A DNA stretch of 47,454 nucleotides. Source: Rhodospirillales bacterium (lineage in GTDB: Bacteria > Pseudomonadota > Alphaproteobacteria > Rhodospirillales > 2-12-FULL-67-15). The position numbers and the translations under genes are program-made. The stretch is taken from NCBI GenBank assembly GCA_016872535.1, contig VGZQ01000013.1, positions 1 through 47,454 on the forward strand, in the 5' to 3' direction. A model generated the notes under the pieces. The model ran no database searches, was not told where the DNA came from, and worked only from the letters and a program-made list of their open reading frames with translations. How positions within the stretch are numbered: the stretch's first letter is position 1; the number at the start of each line of letters is the position of its first letter. Shown here piece by piece: positions 41,532 to 47,454 of the stretch.

Positions 41532-42863
41532 ATGACCGATCCCGCGAAAACCACGGCCCGTCGCGCCGGGATTTGGCTTGCCGGCACCGCCGTCGCCATC
41601 CTGACCGCCGTCGGCCTGCCCGCGCGCGCCGACGAAACCTGCCAATCGCCCTACATGCCGATGATCACCGGTGTCGAGGAATACGTCTATGTCTGGACCC
41701 TCGGCGTCGAAGGCATGGGCGACGGTTCGGACAAGCTGGTGACCGTGGATGTGCGCGAAGGTTCGCCCACCTTCGGCAAGGTGGTCCATACGATCTCGAC
41801 CGGCGGCCGCCACGAAGCCCACCACGGCGGCTTCACCGACAATCGTCGCTTCTTCTGGGCCGGCGGCCTCGACGACAGCAAGATCTTCGTCTTCGACGTG
41901 TTCTCCAACCCGGCCAAGCCGCGCCTGGTCAACACCATCGCCGATTTCGTCAAGGCGAGCGGCGGCGCGGTCGGGCCGCACACGTTCTACGCGCTCCCCG
42001 GCCGGATGATGATCACCGGGCTTTCCAACGACAAGGATCACGGCGGGCGCACCGCGCTGGTCGAATACACCAACAGCGGCAAGTACGTGCGCACCCATTG
42101 GATGCCGACCAAGGAGTCGATGCCCAAGCTCAAGGGCATCGAGCACGCCGACGGCTACGGCTACGACGTGCGCGCGCTGCCGCGCAAGAACGTGATGCTG
42201 ACCTCGTCGTTCACCGGCTGGTCCAACTACATGATGGACTTCGGCAAGATGCTGAAGGACGAAGCCGCGATGAAGCGCTTCGGCCAGTCGGTGGTGCTGT
42301 GGAATCTCCACACCCGCACGCCGAAGCAGGTGTTCCACGTGCCCGGCTCGCCCCTCGAAATCCGCTTTGCCTGGGGGCCGCGCAGCAACTACGCCTTCAC
42401 CAGCACCGCGCTCACCTCCAAGCTGTGGCTGATCCACGAGGACGACAAGGGCGAATGGCAGGCGAAGGCGGTCGCCGACATCGGCGATCCGTCCAAGATC
42501 CCGCTGCCGGTCGACATCAGCCTCGCGGCCGACGACCGCTCCCTCTGGGTCAACAGCTTCATGGACGGGACGACGCGCCTGTTCGACGTCAGCGATCCGC
42601 ACAAGCCGAAGCAGGTCTACGAGAAGAAGATCGGCCGGCAACTCAACATGGTGTCGCAAAGCTGGGACGGCAAGCGCGTCTATTTCACCAGCTCGCTGCT
42701 TGCCAACTGGGACAAGAAGGGCGACGACAACGAGCAGTTCCTGAAGGGCTATGCCTGGGACGGCAAGGAATTGAAGGAACGCTTCGTCCTCGACTTCAAC
42801 CAGGAAAAGCTCGGCCGCTCGCACATCATGGTGTTCGGCAGCCGGGCGCTCTACGGCCGCTAG
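41532..42863 (+). CDS. mtoX: Methanethiol oxidase (SBP56/selenium-binding protein 1 family)
   Basis: SBP56-family protein; bacterial MtoX is a periplasmic copper enzyme that oxidises methanethiol to formaldehyde, H2S and H2O2. It has 443 residues with a signal peptide (about 1-34, ending ARADE). Characteristic blocks are SPYMPMITG, GGRHEAHHGGF (His94, 97, 98, likely copper ligands), HTFYALPGRMMITGLSND, HADGYGYDVRALPRKNVMLT, and VDISLAADDRSLWVN. The two downstream genes, SCO1-like and MauG-like, repeat the mtoX gene order known from Hyphomicrobium, which supports the assignment. GGGGAGAG precedes the ATG. Confidence 0.92.
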   Translation: MTDPAKTTARRAGIWLAGTAVAILTAVGLPARADETCQSPYMPMITGVEEYVYVWTLGVEGMGDGSDKLVTVDVREGSPTFGKVVHTISTGGRHEAHHGGFTDNRRFFWAGGLDDSKIFVFDVFSNPAKPRLVNTIADFVKASGGAVGPHTFYALPGRMMITGLSNDKDHGGRTALVEYTNSGKYVRTHWMPTKESMPKLKGIEHADGYGYDVRALPRKNVMLTSSFTGWSNYMMDFGKMLKDEAAMKRFGQSVVLWNLHTRTPKQVFHVPGSPLEIRFAWGPRSNYAFTSTALTSKLWLIHEDDKGEWQAKAVADIGDPSKIPLPVDISLAADDRSLWVNSFMDGTTRLFDVSDPHKPKQVYEKKIGRQLNMVSQSWDGKRVYFTSSLLANWDKKGDDNEQFLKGYAWDGKELKERFVLDFNQEKLGRSHIMVFGSRALYGR

Positions 42864-42913
42864 AGGCGGACGATAAGGCGGAACGGGGCGGCGCGCCGGG
42901 ATAAGGTTACGCC

Positions 42914-43648
42914 ATGGTATCGCGCGCGTTGTTCATGGGCGGGGCGTTGCTCGCGTTCGGGCTCGGCGCGGCCGCCTATGCCCACGACCGCGCGGCGCAC
43001 AACGAACCGGCGGCCGCGACGGTGTGGGCGGAACGGACGCCCGAGTTCGACTACGACCCGCCCGTCCCCGGCACGTACGAACTGCCCGAACTGCGCGACG
43101 CCGGCGACGGCGCCGTGCTCGACATCCGGGGAGCACCCAAAAGGCTGCGCGACATCCTCAGGGGCAAGATCACGCTGCTGAGCTTCATCTACACCAACTG
43201 CGGCGACGCCAAGGGTTGCCCGCTCGCGACCGCGGTCCTCGCCGACATTTTCCGGGCGGGTTCGGACCAGCCGGACTTGGCCGCCAACCTCAGACTCGTC
43301 ACCTTGAGCTTCGATCCCGGCCACGACACCCCCAAGGTGATGGCCGAATACGCCGCGCCGCTGCTCGCGCTGCGCGAAGGCCGGCCGAGCTGCGAGTGGT
43401 CGTTCCTAACCACGGCGGCGGAGGACGACCTCGATCCGATTCTCGCCGACTACGACCAGCTGGTGGTCAAGAACCTCGGCCGGGACAACGCCTTCGACGG
43501 CACGTTCGAGCATCTGCTCCGCGTCTACCTGATCGACCGCGCCGGGCGGCTGCGCAACATCTACGGCGTGTCGCTGCTCGACCCACGGCTGCTGGTCGCC
43601 GACGCCAAGACCTTGTTGCTCGAAGAACGCGGCGTCCGTCCCCAATGA
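42914..43648 (+). CDS. SCO1/SenC-like copper chaperone
   Basis: A thioredoxin-fold, copper-handling protein anchored or secreted through an N-terminal hydrophobic segment (residues 5-23). It probably loads copper into the methanethiol oxidase encoded just upstream. The metal site differs from canonical SCO: instead of CxxxCP it reads NCGDAKGCP (Cys96, Cys102; five residues between). The downstream His of the family is probably in GTFEHLLRVYLID. Other blocks are LLSFIYTNC, LVTLSFDPGHDTP and YLIDRAGRLRNIYG. It is 244 residues long and overlaps the MauG-like gene by 4 bases. Confidence 0.9.
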   Translation: MVSRALFMGGALLAFGLGAAAYAHDRAAHNEPAAATVWAERTPEFDYDPPVPGTYELPELRDAGDGAVLDIRGAPKRLRDILRGKITLLSFIYTNCGDAKGCPLATAVLADIFRAGSDQPDLAANLRLVTLSFDPGHDTPKVMAEYAAPLLALREGRPSCEWSFLTTAAEDDLDPILADYDQLVVKNLGRDNAFDGTFEHLLRVYLIDRAGRLRNIYGVSLLDPRLLVADAKTLLLEERGVRPQ

Positions 43649-44799
43649 AATCGTTCGCGGCGCTGATCGGCGTCGGCGTCGGCGTCCTCGCCTTCGCTCC
43701 CGGCGCGCGCGGCGCCGATATCGACGACCGGGCGCTGGCGCGCGTGCGGACGCCGCCGCTCGGCCTGCCCGCGGTGCCGGTTCCCGCCGACGACCCGCCG
43801 ACCCGGGAAACGATCGCCCTCGGGCGCAAGCTGTTCTTCGACCGTCGCCTGTCCGCCAACGGCACCATCAGTTGCGCCATGTGCCACGTCCCGGAACAAG
43901 GCTACACCCTGAACGAATTGGCGACGCCGGTCGGCATCGAGGGCCGCTCGGTGCGCCGCAACGCGCCGACGGTGGTCAACGCGGCGTTTCAGAAATCGCT
44001 CTTCCACGACGGCCGCGCGACGACGCTGGAAGAGCAGGCGCTGCTGCCGCTGGTCGACGCCGACGAGATGGGCAATCCCTCCCTCGACCACGTGGTCGCG
44101 CGCCTGCGCGGCTTGCCCGACTACGCCGGCCTCTTCGAGCGCGCCTTCGGCCGCGCCGCCGACGCCGCGACGCTTGCCCGCGCCGTGGCCGCCTGGCAGC
44201 GCACGCTCGTTTCCGGCAATTCGCCGTTCGACCGTTGGCGTTTCGGCAGGGACGAAACCGCGCTCGGCCCGGCGGCGCGGCGCGGCTTCGCCCTCTTCGG
44301 CGGCAAGGCGGGCTGCGCCGGTTGCCACGCGATCGGCCCCGATCACGCGCTGTTCACCGACCACCGCTTCCACAACACCGGCGTCGGCGCGCCCGCGCCG
44401 CCCACCGTGGGCGTGCGCGTCGAACTCGCGCCCGGCGTTTACACCGTCCTTCCCCACGAGGTGGTCGCCGCGGTGAGCGAGCCGGCGAAGCCCGACCTCG
44501 GGCGCTTCGAGATCACCGACGATCCCGCCGACCGCTTCGCCTATAAGACGCCCTCCTTGCGCAACGTCGCCTTGAGCGCGCCTTACATGCACGACGGATC
44601 GCTCGCGACCCTTGCCGACGTGGTGCGGTTTTACAACGGCGGCGGACGGCCCAACCCCGGTCTCGATCCCTTGATCCGGCCCTTGGGGCTGAATGAATCC
44701 GAAATCGGCGACCTGGTCGCCTTTCTCGAAAGCCTGACCGGCGCCGACATCGCCGATCTGATCGCCGACGGACGCAGCGTCGCCGTCGGCAATCCGTGA
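43645..44799 (+). CDS. MauG/cytochrome c peroxidase-like diheme protein
   Basis: A periplasmic diheme protein of the CcP/MauG family, 384 residues, signal peptide ending GARGAD. Heme sites are CAMCH (77-81) and CAGCH (224-228). LGRKLFFDRRLSANGTISC, FHDGRATTLEEQA and KTPSLRNVALSAPYMHDGS are family blocks. In mtoX operons it may either mature the oxidase by modifying residues, as MauG does for methylamine dehydrogenase, or remove H2O2 made by the oxidase. It is the last gene of the operon, with its ATG overlapping the SCO stop. Confidence 0.94.
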   Translation: MKSFAALIGVGVGVLAFAPGARGADIDDRALARVRTPPLGLPAVPVPADDPPTRETIALGRKLFFDRRLSANGTISCAMCHVPEQGYTLNELATPVGIEGRSVRRNAPTVVNAAFQKSLFHDGRATTLEEQALLPLVDADEMGNPSLDHVVARLRGLPDYAGLFERAFGRAADAATLARAVAAWQRTLVSGNSPFDRWRFGRDETALGPAARRGFALFGGKAGCAGCHAIGPDHALFTDHRFHNTGVGAPAPPTVGVRVELAPGVYTVLPHEVVAAVSEPAKPDLGRFEITDDPADRFAYKTPSLRNVALSAPYMHDGSLATLADVVRFYNGGGRPNPGLDPLIRPLGLNESEIGDLVAFLESLTGADIADLIADGRSVAVGNP

Positions 44800-44838
44800 T
44801 GCCGTTCGCGCACGCCGCGCCGACGCGACGCGCCCAAA

Positions 44839-45510
44839 TTAACGCCGTCGCGGCGCGGCGGTCGCGATGGGGCGCAGTTGCGCCATGATCTCCTCGGCGC
44901 GCGCGACGCCGGCGGGGTCGACCGGCACGCCCGCCGCCGCCAGGCTGCGCGCCGTCCAGGTGTTGCACGTGTTCGCCAGATTGAATGCGCCGGTCGCCGG
45001 ATAGAACAGGCTGTAGGAGTAAAGCCCGGGCGCGTTCGCGCGGGCGCGCGCGGCACCCGAACGGGCGAACGTCGCGTCGAGCGCTCCGACCAGCCGCCGG
45101 AAGCTTTCCGGCGAAAGCCCGAGTTCGATTACCTCGGAGCGCGGATAGACGTCCCGCGGGTGGGCCGGCAATCCGGCCATGTGCACGACGGCGGGGTTGG
45201 CCCCGAACGCGGCGCCGAGCGCCAGGGCGAAGGTTGGCTTGGGCGCGGGATAGTACTCGGCATCGCCCCAACCGAATTCGAGATACGGGGCGTGGACGAA
45301 ATCGTCCGCCTCGGGAATCGCGTCGGGCGGCAGCGCCGCGCGCGCCACCACGATGCCCGTATGCCAGTCGTTGCTGGTGACGTGGACGGCGATGTCGCCC
45401 CGCCACGGGCCGGCGAGCGGGGCGGGCGATTCGATCGGCGGGGCGGGCTGGCACGCGGCCGCCGCGAGCAGAGCCAGCGCAAGTCCCAACCGTGCAAGCC
45501 TGGGGCACAT
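44839..45510 (-). CDS. DUF2459 lipoprotein
   Basis: A 223-residue predicted lipoprotein: LGLALALLAAAAC with the lipobox Cys at about residue 20. The DUF2459 core is seen in IAVHVTSNDWHTGIVV, FVHAPYLEFGWGDAEYYP, VVHMAGLPAHP and YSYSLFYPATGAFNLANTCNTW. The function of the family is unknown; conserved Asn, His, Asp and Cys residues suggest an enzyme with a papain-like or permuted fold, but that is speculative. It is convergent with the MauG-like gene, with 39 bp between stops. Confidence 0.85.
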   Translation of the reverse strand: MCPRLARLGLALALLAAAACQPAPPIESPAPLAGPWRGDIAVHVTSNDWHTGIVVARAALPPDAIPEADDFVHAPYLEFGWGDAEYYPAPKPTFALALGAAFGANPAVVHMAGLPAHPRDVYPRSEVIELGLSPESFRRLVGALDATFARSGAARARANAPGLYSYSLFYPATGAFNLANTCNTWTARSLAAAGVPVDPAGVARAEEIMAQLRPIATAAPRRR

Positions 45511-45601
45511 CCCGAAAAGTATGGCGGTTCGGGCGACTAAAGGGAACTACTGCCGGCACCGGCGGTTTTCGGCAAGGCTTTCGTTCCGTTGCGTGACCCG
45601 T

Positions 45602-45769
45602 TCAATCGTGCGCCCGGCGTTCGAGCTTGGCCGGATCGCGAATGCGAATATGGGCGCGCTCCAACGCGATCGCCCCGTCGCGCTCGAGTTCCTTGAGCGC
45701 CCGCTGCACCACCTCGCGCACCGAGCCGACCATGGACGCAATTTCCTGATGCGTGATGCGCGCGCAGGC
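45602..45769 (-). pseudogene. C-terminal fragment of a Crp/Fnr-family regulator
   Basis: The minus strand encodes RITHQEIASMVGSVREVVQR followed by ALKELERDGAIALERAHIRI and a short tail to TGA at 45602. This is the complete winged helix-turn-helix of a Crp/Fnr protein, with the recognition helix GSVREVVQRAL. The cNMP-binding domain is missing: going upstream the frame meets TAA near 45786 and the sequence becomes unrelated at about 45770. It is a broken gene at a rearrangement edge, not present as a normal ORF because no start remains. Confidence 0.75.
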
Positions 45770-45866
45770 CGGACGTTATCCCCGCGGGCCTCGTCGTCGG
45801 GAAACGCCCACGCCTGTGGGCGGCTGCCGCTCGCTCCGGCGCTTCAGGCAGCGCGCTCGCGGGCAG
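45770..45866. other. Short non-coding junction between gene fragments
   Basis: No gene is visible. The stretch contains small inverted repeats (CGCCCAC/GTGGGCG and GCTGCC/GGCAGC) and separates the regulator fragment from the next truncated gene. Confidence 0.5.
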
Positions 45867-46064
45867 CTAGAACGGTATTTCGTCGTCTAGCGCGTCGAGT
45901 CCGTTTGATGGAGGCAGCGCACCCTTTGGCAGCGGTAGGTTCGTCACGATGAACAGGTTGAGAATGTCGTCCCTGTCGATGAACATGATCTGCGAGCGCT
46001 TGATCGCGTCCAGCTTGTTGCCGAGCCAGTTGCGCGCCTGCTTTGTGATTTCGCCGCCGGCGGG
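45867..46064 (-). pseudogene. C-terminal fragment of an unidentified protein
   Basis: The minus frame reads EITKQARNWLGNKLDAIKRS, IMFIDRDDILNLFIVTNLPL and a tail ending LDALDDEIPF with TAG at 45867. It has the look of a real protein C-terminus (an acidic DDEIPF end), but I do not recognise the family. Upstream of about 46064 the frame runs into the antisense of an antitoxin fragment, so the N-terminal part is lost. The longer frame to 46235 is that antisense shadow. Confidence 0.5.
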
Positions 46065-46223
46065 CTGACGCAGAGCGCGACGGCACGGCACCTGGGGGTG
46101 ACGCAGCCGCGGCTCAACGACCTCGTGCGCGGTCGCATCGACAAGTTCAGCCTCGACGCGCTCGTGGTCATGCTCGCCCGCGCCGGCCGCCGCGTGGCTG
46201 TCAAGGTCGGGAAAGCCGCCTAA
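46053..46223 (+). pseudogene. Truncated XRE-family antitoxin
   Basis: The plus strand reads GGLTQSATARHLGVTQPRLN, DLVRGRIDKFSLDALVVMLA and RAGRRVAVKVGKAA to TAA at 46221-46223. This is the C-terminal two thirds of a HigA-like HTH antitoxin (LTQxxAARxLGVTQPRxxDLxRGKxxxFSLDxL pattern). The first helix and start are absent: sequence before 46053 belongs to another fragment. No toxin gene is adjacent. Confidence 0.72.
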
Positions 46224-46535
46224 GCGTGCCGGCATACTACCTCGTCAGCGAAATCGGACCCCGGAATGCCTCTCGGCGGCTATCGGGGTGTGGGTGTAGT
46301 TGTGGGTAAAAGACAAATACCCATAAAAAATCTTTTATTTTCAATGATGAATGGCGGAGGAAGAATACCCGAAATCCAACGTTCTCTGGCTTGCACTTGC
46401 TCGCGGTGCCAGGTTGCTCCGCAAAAAGTTGCAACCATTGTCCAGCACCCGTCCGCCCCATCAGTCATGCCGAGCAGCGGGTCAAGCTCCGATCGCTCGG
46501 TGACGGCACCCGGCGTGGCGAAGCGCCAACGGATT
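46224..46535. other. Intergenic region without recognisable gene
   Basis: A stretch of 312 bases that is locally AT-rich (46310-46350, with CCCATAAAAAATC) and has short frames on both strands but none with a family signature or good codon bias. GGTTGC and GCAACC (46411-46435) can pair as a weak hairpin. It adjoins the patch of broken genes and is probably insertion or excision debris. Confidence 0.5.
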
Positions 46536-46880
46536 TCAAAAAACCAGTACCTTGTCGGCTTCCATGGTTGCCGCGGATAAGGCGTCCATGGTGCTGCGCG
46601 CGGGGCCTTCCATCACATCCTCGGCCGCCATGCCCCGGGCATCCATGCAGGTTCCGCAGAGCAGCACCTCGCCGCCGCCGAGAAGGACCTTTTTGAGCAT
46701 TCGTTCCACGTTGTAGAAGCCGTCCGGCGTCTTCTGCCCTTTTTTTGCCGAGATAACGGCATCGGCCATCAGAAAAACCGTGACTTTCGCGTTTTTCTGG
46801 AGTGCGCCCGCAAGCCTAAGGCCGTTGTAAACACGCTCGGTTCCGTAAGGCGGGTCGTTGAGGATAAACAGGATTTTCAT
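46536..46880 (-). CDS. DsrE-family sulfur-handling protein
   Basis: A 114-residue DsrE/F-like protein; members carry persulfide sulfur or tune sulfur oxidation. The N-terminal strand and loop MKILFILNDPPYGTERVYNG, the central LAGALQKNAKVTVFLMADAV, and LLCGTCMDARGM with two cysteines (C-GT-C) are typical; the Cys pair likely receives persulfide. The start at 46880 has CGGAG 8 bases upstream. It is divergent from an SQR-like gene, with 145 bp between starts holding a palindromic site. Confidence 0.9.
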   Translation of the reverse strand: MKILFILNDPPYGTERVYNGLRLAGALQKNAKVTVFLMADAVISAKKGQKTPDGFYNVERMLKKVLLGGGEVLLCGTCMDARGMAAEDVMEGPARSTMDALSAATMEADKVLVF

Positions 46881-46938
46881 GGTTTTTCTCCGTTGCGCGG
46901 GGGCTTTGGTTGATTCAACGGCCGGCAAGCGCGGCAAT

Positions 46939-46958
46939 ATTCAAATATTCTCTTGAAT
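46939..46958. promoter_or_regulatory. Palindromic operator candidate between dsrE-like and sqr-like genes
   Basis: ATTCAA, 8 bases, TTGAAT, with an inner TATTC-N4-GAATA (46946-46959). It sits in an AT-rich divergent promoter region. ArsR-family persulfide sensors such as BigR/SqrR bind ATTC/GAAT-type palindromes, so control by sulfide is a reasonable inference, but spacing differs from the pattern I recall. Confidence 0.4.
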
Positions 46959-47025
46959 AATTGATCTAAGAATGGCATCTTGTCAAGCCGCGAAACGGCG
47001 AAGACGGCAGCTGGGAGAAAAGGAC

Positions 47026-47454
47026 ATGCGCATTTTGGTTCTCGGAGGATCGTTCGGCGGCCTTACGGCGGCGATCACTCTCCGCAAGCATCTGCCGAAC
47101 GGTCGGCATGAGATTGTCGTCATTTCCAAGGAGAAGCGCTTCATTTTCATTCCGTCGTTGCCGTGGGTGACGATGGGATGGCGGACCCTGGCCAATATTT
47201 CCTTTAACCTGGCCCCGACCTTGGCCCGCTGGAAAATCAGTTTCGTTGAGGGCGCCGTGACGCGGATCGAGCCGGAGAAAAAGCGGGTCCATACTGCCGC
47301 CGAGAGCTTCGACTATGACTACCTCGTGGTCGCAACCGGCATTCGCAGCGCCAACGAGGCCGTTCCCGGTTTGGGGCCGTTCGACGGCCCCGGGCACTCT
47401 CTGATGTCCCCGCCGGAGGCCGAAGAAGCGCGCGACGCCTGGGCGGCTTTTCTC
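47026..47454 (+). CDS. Sulfide:quinone oxidoreductase-like flavoprotein (3' end outside window)
   Basis: The first 143 residues of an FAD-dependent pyridine nucleotide-disulfide-type oxidoreductase. The N-terminal FAD motif is MRILVLGGSFGGLTAAITLR; FIPSLPWVTMGW is typical of SQR or NDH-2-like enzymes, and YDYLVVATGIRS is the ATG motif. With DsrE it suggests sulfide oxidation with electrons passed to quinone. No Cys occurs in the visible part; many SQRs have their first redox Cys about here (this region reads HSLMSPPEAEEARDAW), so type and activity are open. AGGAC precedes ATG 47026. The frame is open to the end of the window. Confidence 0.82.
   Translation, partial: MRILVLGGSFGGLTAAITLRKHLPNGRHEIVVISKEKRFIFIPSLPWVTMGWRTLANISFNLAPTLARWKISFVEGAVTRIEPEKKRVHTAAESFDYDYLVVATGIRSANEAVPGLGPFDGPGHSLMSPPEAEEARDAWAAFL

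Noticed and set aside
40347-42824. 825-residue minus-strand open frame opposite the binding protein and methanethiol oxidase genes
   Set aside because: Low-complexity His/Val/Gly/Asp pattern of an antisense frame; no motifs.
46345-46385. Resemblance of TGGCGGAGGAAG to the 3' end of a Ser/Leu tRNA gene, possibly an attachment site
   Set aside because: The T-loop (GGTTCGAATCC) is missing and no cloverleaf can be drawn; no integrase is nearby.
1-47454. CRISPR arrays, rRNA, tRNA and complete insertion sequences
   Set aside because: No regularly spaced repeats, no conserved RNA gene segments and no transposase or integrase frames were found on either strand.

Overview
The window is 47.5 kb of GC-rich DNA with short intergenic gaps, many 4-base ATGA gene overlaps and strong G/C bias at third codon positions. 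An RNase E ending in a GWW motif, an EipB/DUF1849 protein, abundant c-type cytochromes, many importers and tripartite tricarboxylate (TTT) uptake genes point to an alphaproteobacterium, probably a Rhodospirillales-like free-living heterotroph or facultative anaerobe. This is inference from gene content; there is no rRNA, tRNA or CRISPR in the window.

Layout. 1-1683 is the 3' part of rne. 1.7-3.0 kb is a lower-GC toxin-antitoxin cargo lying between an intact aminotransferase gene and a second, diverged copy of that gene's 3' end. 3.1-15.4 kb is mainly cell-envelope and redox functions: a divergent gamma-glutamyltransferase-like lipoprotein, a BepA-like M48 protease, a DUF3047 lipoprotein, a DsbA-like protein, cytochrome c', a diheme cytochrome c, a PDZ protein, EipB, a dienelactone-hydrolase-like protein, a large MscS channel and cold shock protein. 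15.6-17 kb holds an ethylbenzene-dehydrogenase-like heme protein with two CX3CH motifs and a convergent RlmM-like methyltransferase. 18-20.7 kb is modABC. 20.7-21.7 kb is a tandem pair of single-domain cyclic-nucleotide-binding proteins, each with its own sigma-70-like promoter.

30.3-21.7 kb (minus strand) is a tightly packed eight-gene run: TctC, TctB, TctA, a quinone oxidoreductase, an enolase-superfamily enzyme, and glutamate mutase GlmS, GlmL and GlmE. It looks like an uptake-plus-B12-rearrangement catabolic operon. 35.6-30.4 kb (minus) is a peptide-type ABC importer. Upstream of it lie a CopD-like membrane protein and a cysteine-dioxygenase-like gene whose 3' end and downstream leader are duplicated. 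37.1-44.8 kb (plus) is another eight-gene run: a sulfonate/nitrate-type importer with two permeases, two ATPases and one binding protein, followed by methanethiol oxidase (SBP56/MtoX), an SCO1-like copper chaperone and a MauG-like diheme peroxidase. 45.6-46.2 kb is a patch of truncated genes. The window ends with divergent dsrE-like and sulfide:quinone-oxidoreductase-like genes sharing a palindromic site.

The most unusual signals are: (i) a 46-bp palindrome-containing element sitting in frame at exactly codon 34, just after the signal peptide, in two unrelated exported proteins (9260-9305 and 11882-11927); (ii) two independent cases where cargo lies between an intact gene and a second copy of that gene's 3' end; and (iii) the methanethiol-oxidase and glutamate-mutase operons, each fused to a transporter whose substrate is unknown. 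The right-hand 12 kb has a clear thiol/organosulfur theme (thiol dioxygenase, methanethiol oxidase, DsrE, SQR).
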